Assembly (NCBI GenBank): GCA_028684405.1
Contig: JAQUGA010000013.1
Span: 1-26,008, forward strand
Source of the DNA: Bacteroidales bacterium
Lineage (GTDB): Bacteria; Bacteroidota; Bacteroidia; Bacteroidales; WCHB1-69
Length of the DNA: 26,008 nt
Reading direction: 5' to 3'
Shown: positions 15,101 through 21,462 of the stretch, one piece after another
Numbering within the stretch: position 1 is the first letter of the stretch
Layout: every line of letters begins with the position of its first letter
Notes under the pieces: generated by a model
What the model was told of the DNA's origin: nothing
Database searches by the model: none
The model's input: the letters and a program-made list of their open reading frames with translations, nothing else
Made by a program: the position numbers and the translations under genes

Positions 15101-17263
15101 AGCGAAGGGAAAATTAAATCTGCCGTTTTCAACTCAAATGCAAATAAAACTAGAGTTTTTAGTTTGGTTAATATGGAAGGTGAAACTATTGAACAAGTGA
15201 GTGTTTTGATTCCTATGGGAATAAGTCGAGTAGAATTAAACATGAACATTCCCATTGGGAACTTCAAGCTAATAGGTCCCGCCTATGCAGACTTGTATCG
15301 TAATTCAAGCAATTGTTCTTATCCGTATGTTATAGATGGATTGTTTTCAATTGACAGTTCAACAGCTTCTGGTACAAGTGCTTTAAGTTACTATTATTAT
15401 TTTTATGATATTATCTTCCAAGAAAACGATTGTACCAGTGAAAAAGTTCCTGTAAGCGTTAGTATCAATGAAATTACCCCTGCAAGTGCTGTTGAAATTT
15501 CAGGTTCAACAACACCTTGTTTAGGCAGTTTGCAAACGTATTCGACTCCTTCCATTGCCAATGCTAGCTCATATCAATGGACACTTCCTGAAGGCATGAC
15601 TTTAGTTGGAAATGCCACTCAAAGCACCATTCAAGTATTGGTAGCAAACGAGATTACAAATGGAATTATTCAAGTTCGAGGAATGAATGGTTGTGGCACA
15701 GGAGATTCTGCCACAATTATTATCAACTCATTGCCAATTCCTTCAGCAGCTGGAATTATAGCTGGTCCAGAAACGGTTTGTAAAGAAACGAACAATGTTA
15801 CATATTCGATTCTTAACGTTGCAAACGCAAATGAATATATCTGGAATTTACCTGATGGATTTACAGTTGTTGGCTCCGACAATGGAAATATCATTACTGT
15901 AAACATTGGAGCAACAGCCATGAGTGATACTTTGAAAGTAACTCCCATCAATAGTTGTGGTGCAGGACCAAGTCAGAAGATATTTATTAATGTCTCATCC
16001 GTTCCACAACTAACTTCATTTTCAGCAGAAACAACAAGTATTTGTCCTGGTGAGTCAGGTGTCGAATTCAGCTTCGATGGAACATGGTCTGATGCTACTT
16101 TTCAATGGACTTTACCAGCTAATGCAACAGGAGCTAGCACCAGCAACAGCATCTTAATTGATTTTGACACTGATTTTACCGGAGGAGCTATCGGCGTTTC
16201 TGCAATCAATACTTGCGGCACGAGCAATGTTTTAGGATCTGTATTAAACATATACGAAGAGGTTGGTTCAGCAGGAGTTATTACAGGTGAAACGGAAGTT
16301 TGCCAAGGCACCGCCAATATTACCTATACAATTCCAGAAATCCCTAACGCAAACGAATATGTTTGGACCTTGCCATTAGGCGTTGAGGGCGTTAGTACGA
16401 GCAATAGCATCACGGTTGAATACACTTTAGCAGCAGCTCCTGGAAATATTACTGTTTATGGGAAAAACAATTGCTACCAAGGTGAAACATCAATACTTGC
16501 AGTAGAAGTAATTGATTTACCATACGTTCCATGTACCTTGACAGGACTTTTAGAAGTTTGTCAAAATGAAGCCAATGTGCAATATAGCATAGATCCAATT
16601 CCAAATGCAACTTCCTACGAATGGACACTTCCCACTGGAGCAGTTGGATCAAGTAACAGTAACATTATCCAGATTGATTTTACCAACGCCAGTAGCGGCG
16701 AAGTAACAGTAAAAGGCGTAAACGATTGTGGATACGGTCCGATGATAAACATGAATGTAGTTGTAAAACCACTGCCACAAGCGGCTTTTACATATGATGT
16801 AACGAGTCATACTGTAGAGTTTAGCAACACTTCACAAAATGCCAATTCATATCAATGGTTTTTTGGAGACGGAAACAGTGCCACTATCCAAAACCCGTCA
16901 CATACATATCTAAGTGATGGTATCTATACCGTATCCTTAATTGCAATCAACTCCTGTACTTCGGACACTACAGATTTAGACATAACCATCAATACTCAAA
17001 ATATTTCCGAATACGAAAACCAAAATTACATTGAGGTTTACCCCAACCCTTCCGCAGATGGAAAATTCAACATTGTTATTTCGAGCCATGAAACTGCAAA
17101 AAAACAAATTATGGTTAGTAATCTGCCAGGACAAATTGTTTATCAAGTGGAATCTCATATACAAACAGGAATTAACACTTTACAAATTGACCTTTCTACC
17201 CTTAGTAAAGGAATGTATTATTTAATTATAGACAATGAAGTATTGAAAATTTCAATAAAATAA
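12158..17263 (+). CDS. Gingipain K-like secreted cysteine protease (peptidase C25) with PKD modules and T9SS sorting domain
   Basis: A 1701-residue preproprotein. Signal peptide 1-23; propeptide about 30-240; C25 catalytic domain about 245-605; Ig-like domain about 606-690; CARDB-like domain about 693-800; PKD domain about 807-885; an Ig-like and an unassigned region about 888-1105; five modules starting near 1115, 1202, 1289, 1376 and 1462, each with two or so cysteines and a Y-x-W-x-L-P core; a second PKD domain about 1540-1612; and a type A T9SS C-terminal sorting domain about 1617-1701 (YPNPSADGKF). The catalytic dyad is H455 (in YTAH) and C488 (second Cys of GNCC), 33 residues apart as in Kgp as I recall it; T453 and D526 (WDEDYYW) match the Kgp lysine-pocket residues. 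It should cross the outer membrane by the T9SS and cleave after lysine. A strong hairpin follows the gene. Confidence 0.93.
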   Translation: MRKTQLILVMCSFLFSLSNLFGQISIPVSQQNTGIKTFEKTVNGYRFKSDIKDIFLTPAATNKGLFHDISVENYSRSYDIGKPQLPNIRKTIQLPIDGQANVIINSFDVVEISLSDYGITQKIMPSQPSYSKSSNPGDIVFQYNQTYYNKNEYNNTPIAEIEEIGISRGVRLANLVINPIQYNPVSNTLKIYTNIDVKIQFSEHDIYATKAIQEKFYSPAFENRLSTVEMLPLGINKEALSKYPIKYVIVSHPSFESALQPLVEWKTKKGFYVIEAYTNNPAVGTTTSSIKNYLQNLYLSGTPSDPAPTYVLFVGDIAQVPSYSGTTGSHVSDLYYVTFDGANDYIPDMYSGRFSATNLAQLQPQIDKTLQYEKYLMPDPSYLDTVVLVAGVDATWSTTHANGQINYMANYYFNAGNGFAHVYKYLYPQTSNSSTAAEIRTNIGKGVGIGDYTAHCNSDGWADPQFIKSHIPAMKNKDKYGLLIGNCCLSNKFNDSECFGEALLRAVDKGAVGYLGGSNNTYWDEDYYWSVGVRSNITANPTFDPNNLGAFDRWFHTESIPETEWYIANGQLAYAGNLAVEASNSPRKKYYWEIYHLMGDPSVMTYQSVPSVLGVDYMNTQSVGVNSLTVTTEPGAYVAISLNGTLLNAKLVDQSGIAEMTFAAINAPDTADIVITKQNRQPFFGEVYILSPSVPNDAALSQVINPQDAYNCANIIIVPEISIKNMGVNHLTSVTAYYQWNNETPISIPWTGDLESLGNIEIQFPAITLAAGNHTFKTWTSMPNNVIDENHANDTIIKQITVQDLSIIANFEASNTYSCLPPLEVQFQNLSENASSYIWDFGDGNSSTDENPSHTYINNGSYQVRLIAADGICGQEEIIKSSYIQVGLENPIIEGIDLCNPESVELTATGNGIIRWFDAIDSEIEIFTGNTFTTPLLTETTTYYVQSHIENEVDTVGDSRKNSGGANFSNYPLHGLYISSLSEGKIKSAVFNSNANKTRVFSLVNMEGETIEQVSVLIPMGISRVELNMNIPIGNFKLIGPAYADLYRNSSNCSYPYVIDGLFSIDSSTASGTSALSYYYYFYDIIFQENDCTSEKVPVSVSINEITPASAVEISGSTTPCLGSLQTYSTPSIANASSYQWTLPEGMTLVGNATQSTIQVLVANEITNGIIQVRGMNGCGTGDSATIIINSLPIPSAAGIIAGPETVCKETNNVTYSILNVANANEYIWNLPDGFTVVGSDNGNIITVNIGATAMSDTLKVTPINSCGAGPSQKIFINVSSVPQLTSFSAETTSICPGESGVEFSFDGTWSDATFQWTLPANATGASTSNSILIDFDTDFTGGAIGVSAINTCGTSNVLGSVLNIYEEVGSAGVITGETEVCQGTANITYTIPEIPNANEYVWTLPLGVEGVSTSNSITVEYTLAAAPGNITVYGKNNCYQGETSILAVEVIDLPYVPCTLTGLLEVCQNEANVQYSIDPIPNATSYEWTLPTGAVGSSNSNIIQIDFTNASSGEVTVKGVNDCGYGPMINMNVVVKPLPQAAFTYDVTSHTVEFSNTSQNANSYQWFFGDGNSATIQNPSHTYLSDGIYTVSLIAINSCTSDTTDLDITINTQNISEYENQNYIEVYPNPSADGKFNIVISSHETAKKQIMVSNLPGQIVYQVESHIQTGINTLQIDLSTLSKGMYYLIIDNEVLKISIK

Positions 17264-17303
17264 TTTATCGCACTAAAATAATGGTAATCAATACTTTATT
17301 TAA

Positions 17304-17347
17304 ATAACAGAAACAGTCCGAATGATTTTTCGGACTGTTTCTGTTAT
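17304..17347 (+). terminator. Strong rho-independent (bidirectional-type) terminator after the protease gene
   Basis: A perfect 19-bp inverted repeat, ATAACAGAAACAGTCCGAA at 17304-17322 and its complement at 17329-17347, with a 6-base loop TGATTT. It is 40 bases after the protease stop codon. The stem starts in A/T pairs on both sides, which would give a U-rich run at either end of the transcript. Confidence 0.85.
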
Positions 17348-17466
17348 CTCGTTTAAGTAAACTACAAAAAGATGTAGAAGTATAAAAGCCTGTATTAACG
17401 ATTCTTAATTTTGCAATTACAATAAAAAACGATTGAAAAAGGTTCTGTTGTTTGATTAAAAAATCA

Positions 17467-17474
17467 TACTTTTG
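17467..17474 (+). promoter_or_regulatory. -7 promoter element of the DUF4412-like/heme-like pair
   Basis: TACTTTTG, an exact TAnnTTTG match, 17 bases before the ATG at 17492. TTG at 17448-17450 lies 16 bases upstream, slightly closer than the usual -33 element. It follows the terminator at 17304, so a new transcript starts here. Confidence 0.6.
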
Positions 17475-17491
17475 TATTTAAAATAGACACC

Positions 17492-18295
17492 ATGCTAAAA
17501 AGAGTTTACACTATCTTAATCATATCTTTGTTTTCTATCCCAACATCTGTATTTGCCGGCTGGGTAATAGTTGAACAAAAGAGCAGTCCCCAAGGTATAA
17601 TAACGCATGACACCATTAGTGTTCAGAACAACAAAATGCGTTCGGGCGGTAAAGAAGCTACCTACATTTATGATTTAAACAAAAATGAAATTACGGTTAT
17701 CAACAATTTTTATAAAACATATTGGACAGGTACGGTTGAACAATACAGAGCTGGATTAATTGCTGGAATAAAAGTTGAGATTGATGCCATGGTTTCCAAA
17801 ATGCCAAAAGATAAACAAGAAGCTGCTAGATCTCAATTTGAGTCGATGTTGAAAGTATTTGAGTCCCAAGATGGAAATCCAAAAAAGAATGAAAATAAAG
17901 TAAGTACTAAAAAGATAATAGATCGAACACAAGTTTTAGGATATAATACTCAAAGACACGAATTTTACCTAAATGGTGAAAAAAAACTAACCACTTGGAT
18001 AAGCGAAAAAATAAACATTAGCAATGATTTTGATTTGGATAAATTCTCCGCATTTATGAATAAAATGATGAATAATAATGCTCAATTATCCATCAAATCC
18101 ACACCAGAATACACCAAAATGATGAAACAAGGATATCCTTTGAAAACCATAGAATACGTTGGAAGTAAAGAAGTTGTGGGCGAAGTGCTATCAGCTAAAA
18201 AACAAAACTTACCGGACGCTCATTTCAAACCCAACCCCTCTTTTAAAGCCATTACAATAGAAGAACTAGTTAGATCCATTCGAAAACCAAGATGA
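17492..18295 (+). CDS. Secreted DUF4412-like protein
   Basis: A 267-residue protein with a clear signal peptide (MLKRVYTILIISLFSIPTSVFA, 1-22). The mature part starts with a beta-rich segment, WVIVEQKSSPQGIITHDTISVQNNKMRSG, followed by IYDLNKNEITVINNFYKTYW, which is the layout of DUF4412 and LolA-like periplasmic proteins of Bacteroidota: a strand set describing a small molecule or lipid-binding half-barrel. The middle (about 95-130) is helical and lysine-rich. No cysteines or lipobox, so it is probably soluble in the periplasm. Its stop overlaps the start of the next gene (ATGATG), which suggests coupled translation. The family assignment is tentative. Confidence 0.65.
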   Translation: MLKRVYTILIISLFSIPTSVFAGWVIVEQKSSPQGIITHDTISVQNNKMRSGGKEATYIYDLNKNEITVINNFYKTYWTGTVEQYRAGLIAGIKVEIDAMVSKMPKDKQEAARSQFESMLKVFESQDGNPKKNENKVSTKKIIDRTQVLGYNTQRHEFYLNGEKKLTTWISEKINISNDFDLDKFSAFMNKMMNNNAQLSIKSTPEYTKMMKQGYPLKTIEYVGSKEVVGEVLSAKKQNLPDAHFKPNPSFKAITIEELVRSIRKPR

Positions 18296-19086
18296 TGAAA
18301 AAGACACTGCTTAACCTCCAAATTATCACTCTATTTTTTCTCCTAATTCCATTTTATGTAAATGCACAATGTCCCTGGAACAGAGTAAATTGTTCATACG
18401 GATGTGGACGTCATTTTGATGAAAATGGAGACGGATTTTGCGATCACTCTATTATTGACAAATCACTCCTTCCACCAAAAGAAGAAGAGGTAAAAGAGAA
18501 TTCCAAAGAAAATAAAGTCCAAGAGAGCAAAATAAAAGAAGTAGCAAAAGAAGTTTCTACAAATAACACTCAAGGATTAGAAAAAGGCAAGAATCAAGGA
18601 AAAGGGATCAATAATAGGAATAATTCACACAAACAAACAAACTCATCTCAAAATGAGGATGTACCAAACACGAAACCCGAAACAGCTAACAATCATTCAA
18701 TTAAAGGTCAGACAACAGAAACCAATATAAATCCACCCATTCAAAAACCAGCTCAGAAGGCCAAACCTTACGACTTAATTTTAATCTCATTTATAACTTT
18801 GTTTTTGTATTCCTTGACATTTATATTGACCAAGCTTAAGTTGCTTCGCAAGATTTATCATCGTCGAATTTGGAATTTCACCTTACTTTTGACCTTTCTT
18901 GTATCCTGTCTTTTCGGTTTTTTCCTTGTCATTCAAATCAATTATGATTTTGTGATGGAGTGGTTCAGAACGGTTTTATATTGGCATGTTCAAATTGGAA
19001 TTTCGATGACTCTTATTTCTGTTTTCCATATTTTTTGGCATTTGAATTATTTTAAAAATCTATTTAAAAAGCCAAAAGGCTGTTAG
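18292..19086 (+). CDS. Membrane protein with Cys4/EF-hand-like head and His-bearing helical tail, possibly heme-binding
   Basis: A 264-residue protein in three parts. After a signal peptide (about 1-25) there is a compact head with four cysteines, C27, C34, C38 and C50, and a calcium-loop-like DENGDGFCDHS (43-53). A long low-complexity Lys/Glu/Asn-rich linker runs from about 62 to 158. Then come three hydrophobic helices, about 162-180, 193-214 and 232-250, with H190, H232, H246 and H250 near or inside them. The tail resembles DUF4405-type cytochrome b-like domains where such histidines bind heme; the head could hold a metal or Fe-S site. Electron transfer across the membrane is a reasonable guess, but no catalytic partner is visible. 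An alternative start is the second ATG at 18295. Confidence 0.65.
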   Translation: MMKKTLLNLQIITLFFLLIPFYVNAQCPWNRVNCSYGCGRHFDENGDGFCDHSIIDKSLLPPKEEEVKENSKENKVQESKIKEVAKEVSTNNTQGLEKGKNQGKGINNRNNSHKQTNSSQNEDVPNTKPETANNHSIKGQTTETNINPPIQKPAQKAKPYDLILISFITLFLYSLTFILTKLKLLRKIYHRRIWNFTLLLTFLVSCLFGFFLVIQINYDFVMEWFRTVLYWHVQIGISMTLISVFHIFWHLNYFKNLFKKPKGC

Positions 19087-19131
19087 CAATTATTTTGCCC
19101 CTTTAGATTTCATCCAATCAGAAAAAAATCC

Positions 19132-19139
19132 TACATTTG
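19132..19139 (+). promoter_or_regulatory. -7 promoter element of the AmgK-RapZ operon
   Basis: TACATTTG, an exact TAnnTTTG match ending 19 bases before the ATG at 19159. No clear -33 TTG. It would drive the four-gene operon to 24320. Confidence 0.55.
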
Positions 19140-19158
19140 TATCATAAACAGAATACAT

Positions 19159-20595
19159 ATGAAGGAGAAAAATGTTTTAGGAGAACTATTTAAAAACTGG
19201 CATGGCGAAATGCCTGAGAGTATCGAACTTCTCCCCATTTCAGGCTCAAACAGAAACTATTACCGTTTAATAAAAGGCAGTACTTCGGCCATTGGTGTTT
19301 ATAATATTGACAAAAAAGAGAATATTGCATTTATTAAATTTACCGAGCATTTTTTGCAAAAAAAACTAAATGTTGCTCAAATCTATGCACAAGACCTTGA
19401 GAATCATTGTTATATTCAAGAAGACTTAGGAGACGACACGCTTTTTAGCATATTGACCAAAGATCGAAAAGGCGATGAAATTCCGCCCAGCGTATTGCAT
19501 TTATATTTGAAAGCAGTGGAGCAACTTCCCCGTTTTCAAGTTTTGGCACATGAGGGTTTCGATTATTCATACTGTTACCCCAGAGCCTCTTTCGACAAAC
19601 AATCGATGACTTGGGATTTGAATTATTTTAAATATTATTTTCTAAAATTGGCACAAATTCCTTACGACGAACAAAGTTTAGAAGATGATTTTTCGGTTTT
19701 CGCAGAATATTTAAACAAAGTAGACCGTCATTTTTTTCTTTATCGCGATTTTCAATCAAGAAACATTATGATTCGCGACAAAGAAGTTTGGTTTATCGAC
19801 TATCAAGGCGGTCGTGAAGGAGCATTACAATATGACTTGGCTTCTCTTTTGTATGATGCCAAAGCCAATTTGAACGATGCCACCCGCGAACTTCTATTGG
19901 AACATTATCTTGACTCATTGCAAAAATATACGCCCATCAATAGAGATAAATTTAAAGATCAATTTTACACTTTTGCATTAATTCGCATTCTTCAAGCGAT
20001 GGGAGCATACGGATTTAGAGGCTTTTACGAAAACAAATCCCATTTTTTGCAAAGCATTCCTTACGCCTTAAAAAACTTAAGAAGTATCTTAAAAAAGCTA
20101 CCTCAGAATCTTCAAATTCCAACTCTAACAGAACTTTTAAGCAGTTTAAGCGTCTCAGAGCGTCTGCTAAATATTGGCAGTTCACCCACAATATTAACGG
20201 TACAAATCAACTCTTTTTCGTTCAAAAAAGGCTTGCCTACCGATGATAGCGGTAATGGAGGCGGATTTATTTTTGACTGTCGTTCTTTACCCAATCCCGG
20301 ACGTCTGCCCGAATACAAAACGCTGACAGGTATGGATTTCGAGGTGATTGAATATTTGGAGAAACATCCCATTATAGAGACCTTCAAACAACATGTTTTT
20401 TCGATGGTTGATATCAGTGTTCAAAACTATTTGGAACGAGGTTTTACAAATTTGCAAATCAATTTCGGATGTACTGGCGGTCAGCATCGTTCGGTCTATT
20501 TTGCCGAAGAATTAAGCAAACATATTAAACAAACCTACAATGCAAAAATTATTTTACATCATCGTGAGCAGCAAATAAAACCCAGTGTAATATGA
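19159..20595 (+). CDS. AmgK-like amino-sugar kinase fused to a RapZ C-terminal domain
   Basis: A 478-residue two-domain protein. Residues about 1-320 form an aminoglycoside-phosphotransferase-fold kinase closest in motif to AmgK, the anomeric MurNAc/GlcNAc kinase: the catalytic loop is YRDFQSRNIM with D197 and N202, and the metal-binding D214 sits in FIDYQGG, followed by GALQYDLASLL. Residues about 345-475 are a RapZ C-terminal domain: GGFIFDCRSLPNPGR (368-382), GCTGGQHRSVYFAEEL (437-452) and HHRE (467-470). The P-loop ATPase half of RapZ is absent. In E. coli the RapZ C-terminal domain senses glucosamine-6-phosphate, so the fusion may tune the kinase to amino-sugar supply. The gene is first in the operon and overlaps the zinc-ribbon gene by 4 bases; a MurU-like gene follows. 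Confidence 0.85.
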   Translation: MKEKNVLGELFKNWHGEMPESIELLPISGSNRNYYRLIKGSTSAIGVYNIDKKENIAFIKFTEHFLQKKLNVAQIYAQDLENHCYIQEDLGDDTLFSILTKDRKGDEIPPSVLHLYLKAVEQLPRFQVLAHEGFDYSYCYPRASFDKQSMTWDLNYFKYYFLKLAQIPYDEQSLEDDFSVFAEYLNKVDRHFFLYRDFQSRNIMIRDKEVWFIDYQGGREGALQYDLASLLYDAKANLNDATRELLLEHYLDSLQKYTPINRDKFKDQFYTFALIRILQAMGAYGFRGFYENKSHFLQSIPYALKNLRSILKKLPQNLQIPTLTELLSSLSVSERLLNIGSSPTILTVQINSFSFKKGLPTDDSGNGGGFIFDCRSLPNPGRLPEYKTLTGMDFEVIEYLEKHPIIETFKQHVFSMVDISVQNYLERGFTNLQINFGCTGGQHRSVYFAEELSKHIKQTYNAKIILHHREQQIKPSVI

Positions 20596-20720
20596 GTAAA
20601 AAAGCCTGCGAAAATGAGAGTGTAAAAGCTCCTCCAAAGGAAGGGAAATATAAATGCAAACAATGTGGAGCTTCTACCATCAATGAAAAACATTTGTGCA
20701 AAGCACAAAAAACACAATAA
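20592..20720 (+). CDS. 42-residue zinc-ribbon protein
   Basis: A very small gene whose ATG overlaps the stop of the kinase gene (ATGA) and whose stop lies 10 bases before the next gene. The product starts MSKKACENESVKAPPKEG and has the metal-site pattern C22-x2-C25 (YKCKQCG) then H35-x-C37 (KHLC), a CCHC or treble-clef-like zinc site, with a basic tail. Charge and size suggest nucleic-acid or protein binding. I consider it real because of its coupled position and complete zinc motif, although I do not know its function. Confidence 0.75.
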   Translation: MSKKACENESVKAPPKEGKYKCKQCGASTINEKHLCKAQKTQ

Positions 20721-20730
20721 TAAATTGCCT

Positions 20731-21462
20731 ATGAAAGCCATGATTTTTGCTGCAGGACTGGGAACCCGCTTGGGAACTGCCACTGCAAATATGCCCAAAG
20801 CACTCGTAAAAGTTGGAGATTTCACCCTTCTTGAAATTGCCATAAAACGATTGCAAAAGAGTGGTTTTCAGGAAATTATAATTAACATTCATCATTACGC
20901 AGAACAAATTATCGACTTTTTAAAAAATTACGAAGGAGATGCTCAGATTTTTCTTTCAGACGAGCGCGAAAAGCTTTTGGACACGGGAGGAGGCTTGTTT
21001 AAAGCATCCCATTTTTTCGAAAAAGAGAAGGCTTTTTTGGTCTATAATGTAGACATTCTTTGTACGATTGATTTGCAAAATCTCATGGCTACACATCTGC
21101 AAAACAATAGTTTAGCCACATTGGTTATACGTCCACGCGAAACCAGTCGCTACTTACTTTTCAATCAAGAAAACAATCTTTGCGGATGGACAAATCTCAT
21201 AACAGACGAAACCATCGTTTCACGTCCCTGTGAAAACCCACGGAAACTAGCATTTAGTGGAATTCATGTTATCAGTCCCGAGATTTTCGGACATTACAAT
21301 TGTGCTCCAAATTCAAAATTTTCGATCACAGAAATGTATCTTGAATTATCGAAACATCACTCCATTCGAGGGTATATTGATGAAGACTCGAAATGGCTTG
21401 ATGTGGGGAAGCCCGACACCTTAAAAGAGGCCGAAGAGAACCAAAACATTTTCCTGCCATGA
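20731..21462 (+). CDS. MurU-like sugar-1-phosphate nucleotidyltransferase
   Basis: A 243-residue nucleotidyltransferase of the GT-A fold. It opens with MKAMIFAAGLGTRLG and has the triphosphate-binding GLGTRL (9-14), K23 in MPKAL, the metal-binding Asp in VYNVDIL, the SGIHVISPEIF strand and the closing KWLDVGKPDTL. Length and the closing motif fit MurU, which makes UDP-MurNAc from MurNAc-1-phosphate, better than the longer mannose- or glucose-1-phosphate enzymes. The AmgK-like kinase two genes upstream would supply its substrate. The open frame extends 22 codons further up, but that part overlaps the zinc-ribbon gene and is not conserved in the family. It overlaps the AddB-like gene by 4 bases. 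Confidence 0.85.
   Translation: MKAMIFAAGLGTRLGTATANMPKALVKVGDFTLLEIAIKRLQKSGFQEIIINIHHYAEQIIDFLKNYEGDAQIFLSDEREKLLDTGGGLFKASHFFEKEKAFLVYNVDILCTIDLQNLMATHLQNNSLATLVIRPRETSRYLLFNQENNLCGWTNLITDETIVSRPCENPRKLAFSGIHVISPEIFGHYNCAPNSKFSITEMYLELSKHHSIRGYIDEDSKWLDVGKPDTLKEAEENQNIFLP

Noticed and set aside
20665..20730. Upstream extension of the MurU-like gene by 22 codons
   Set aside because: It reads through the zinc-ribbon gene in another frame, and the family starts at MKAMIFAAGLGTRLG.
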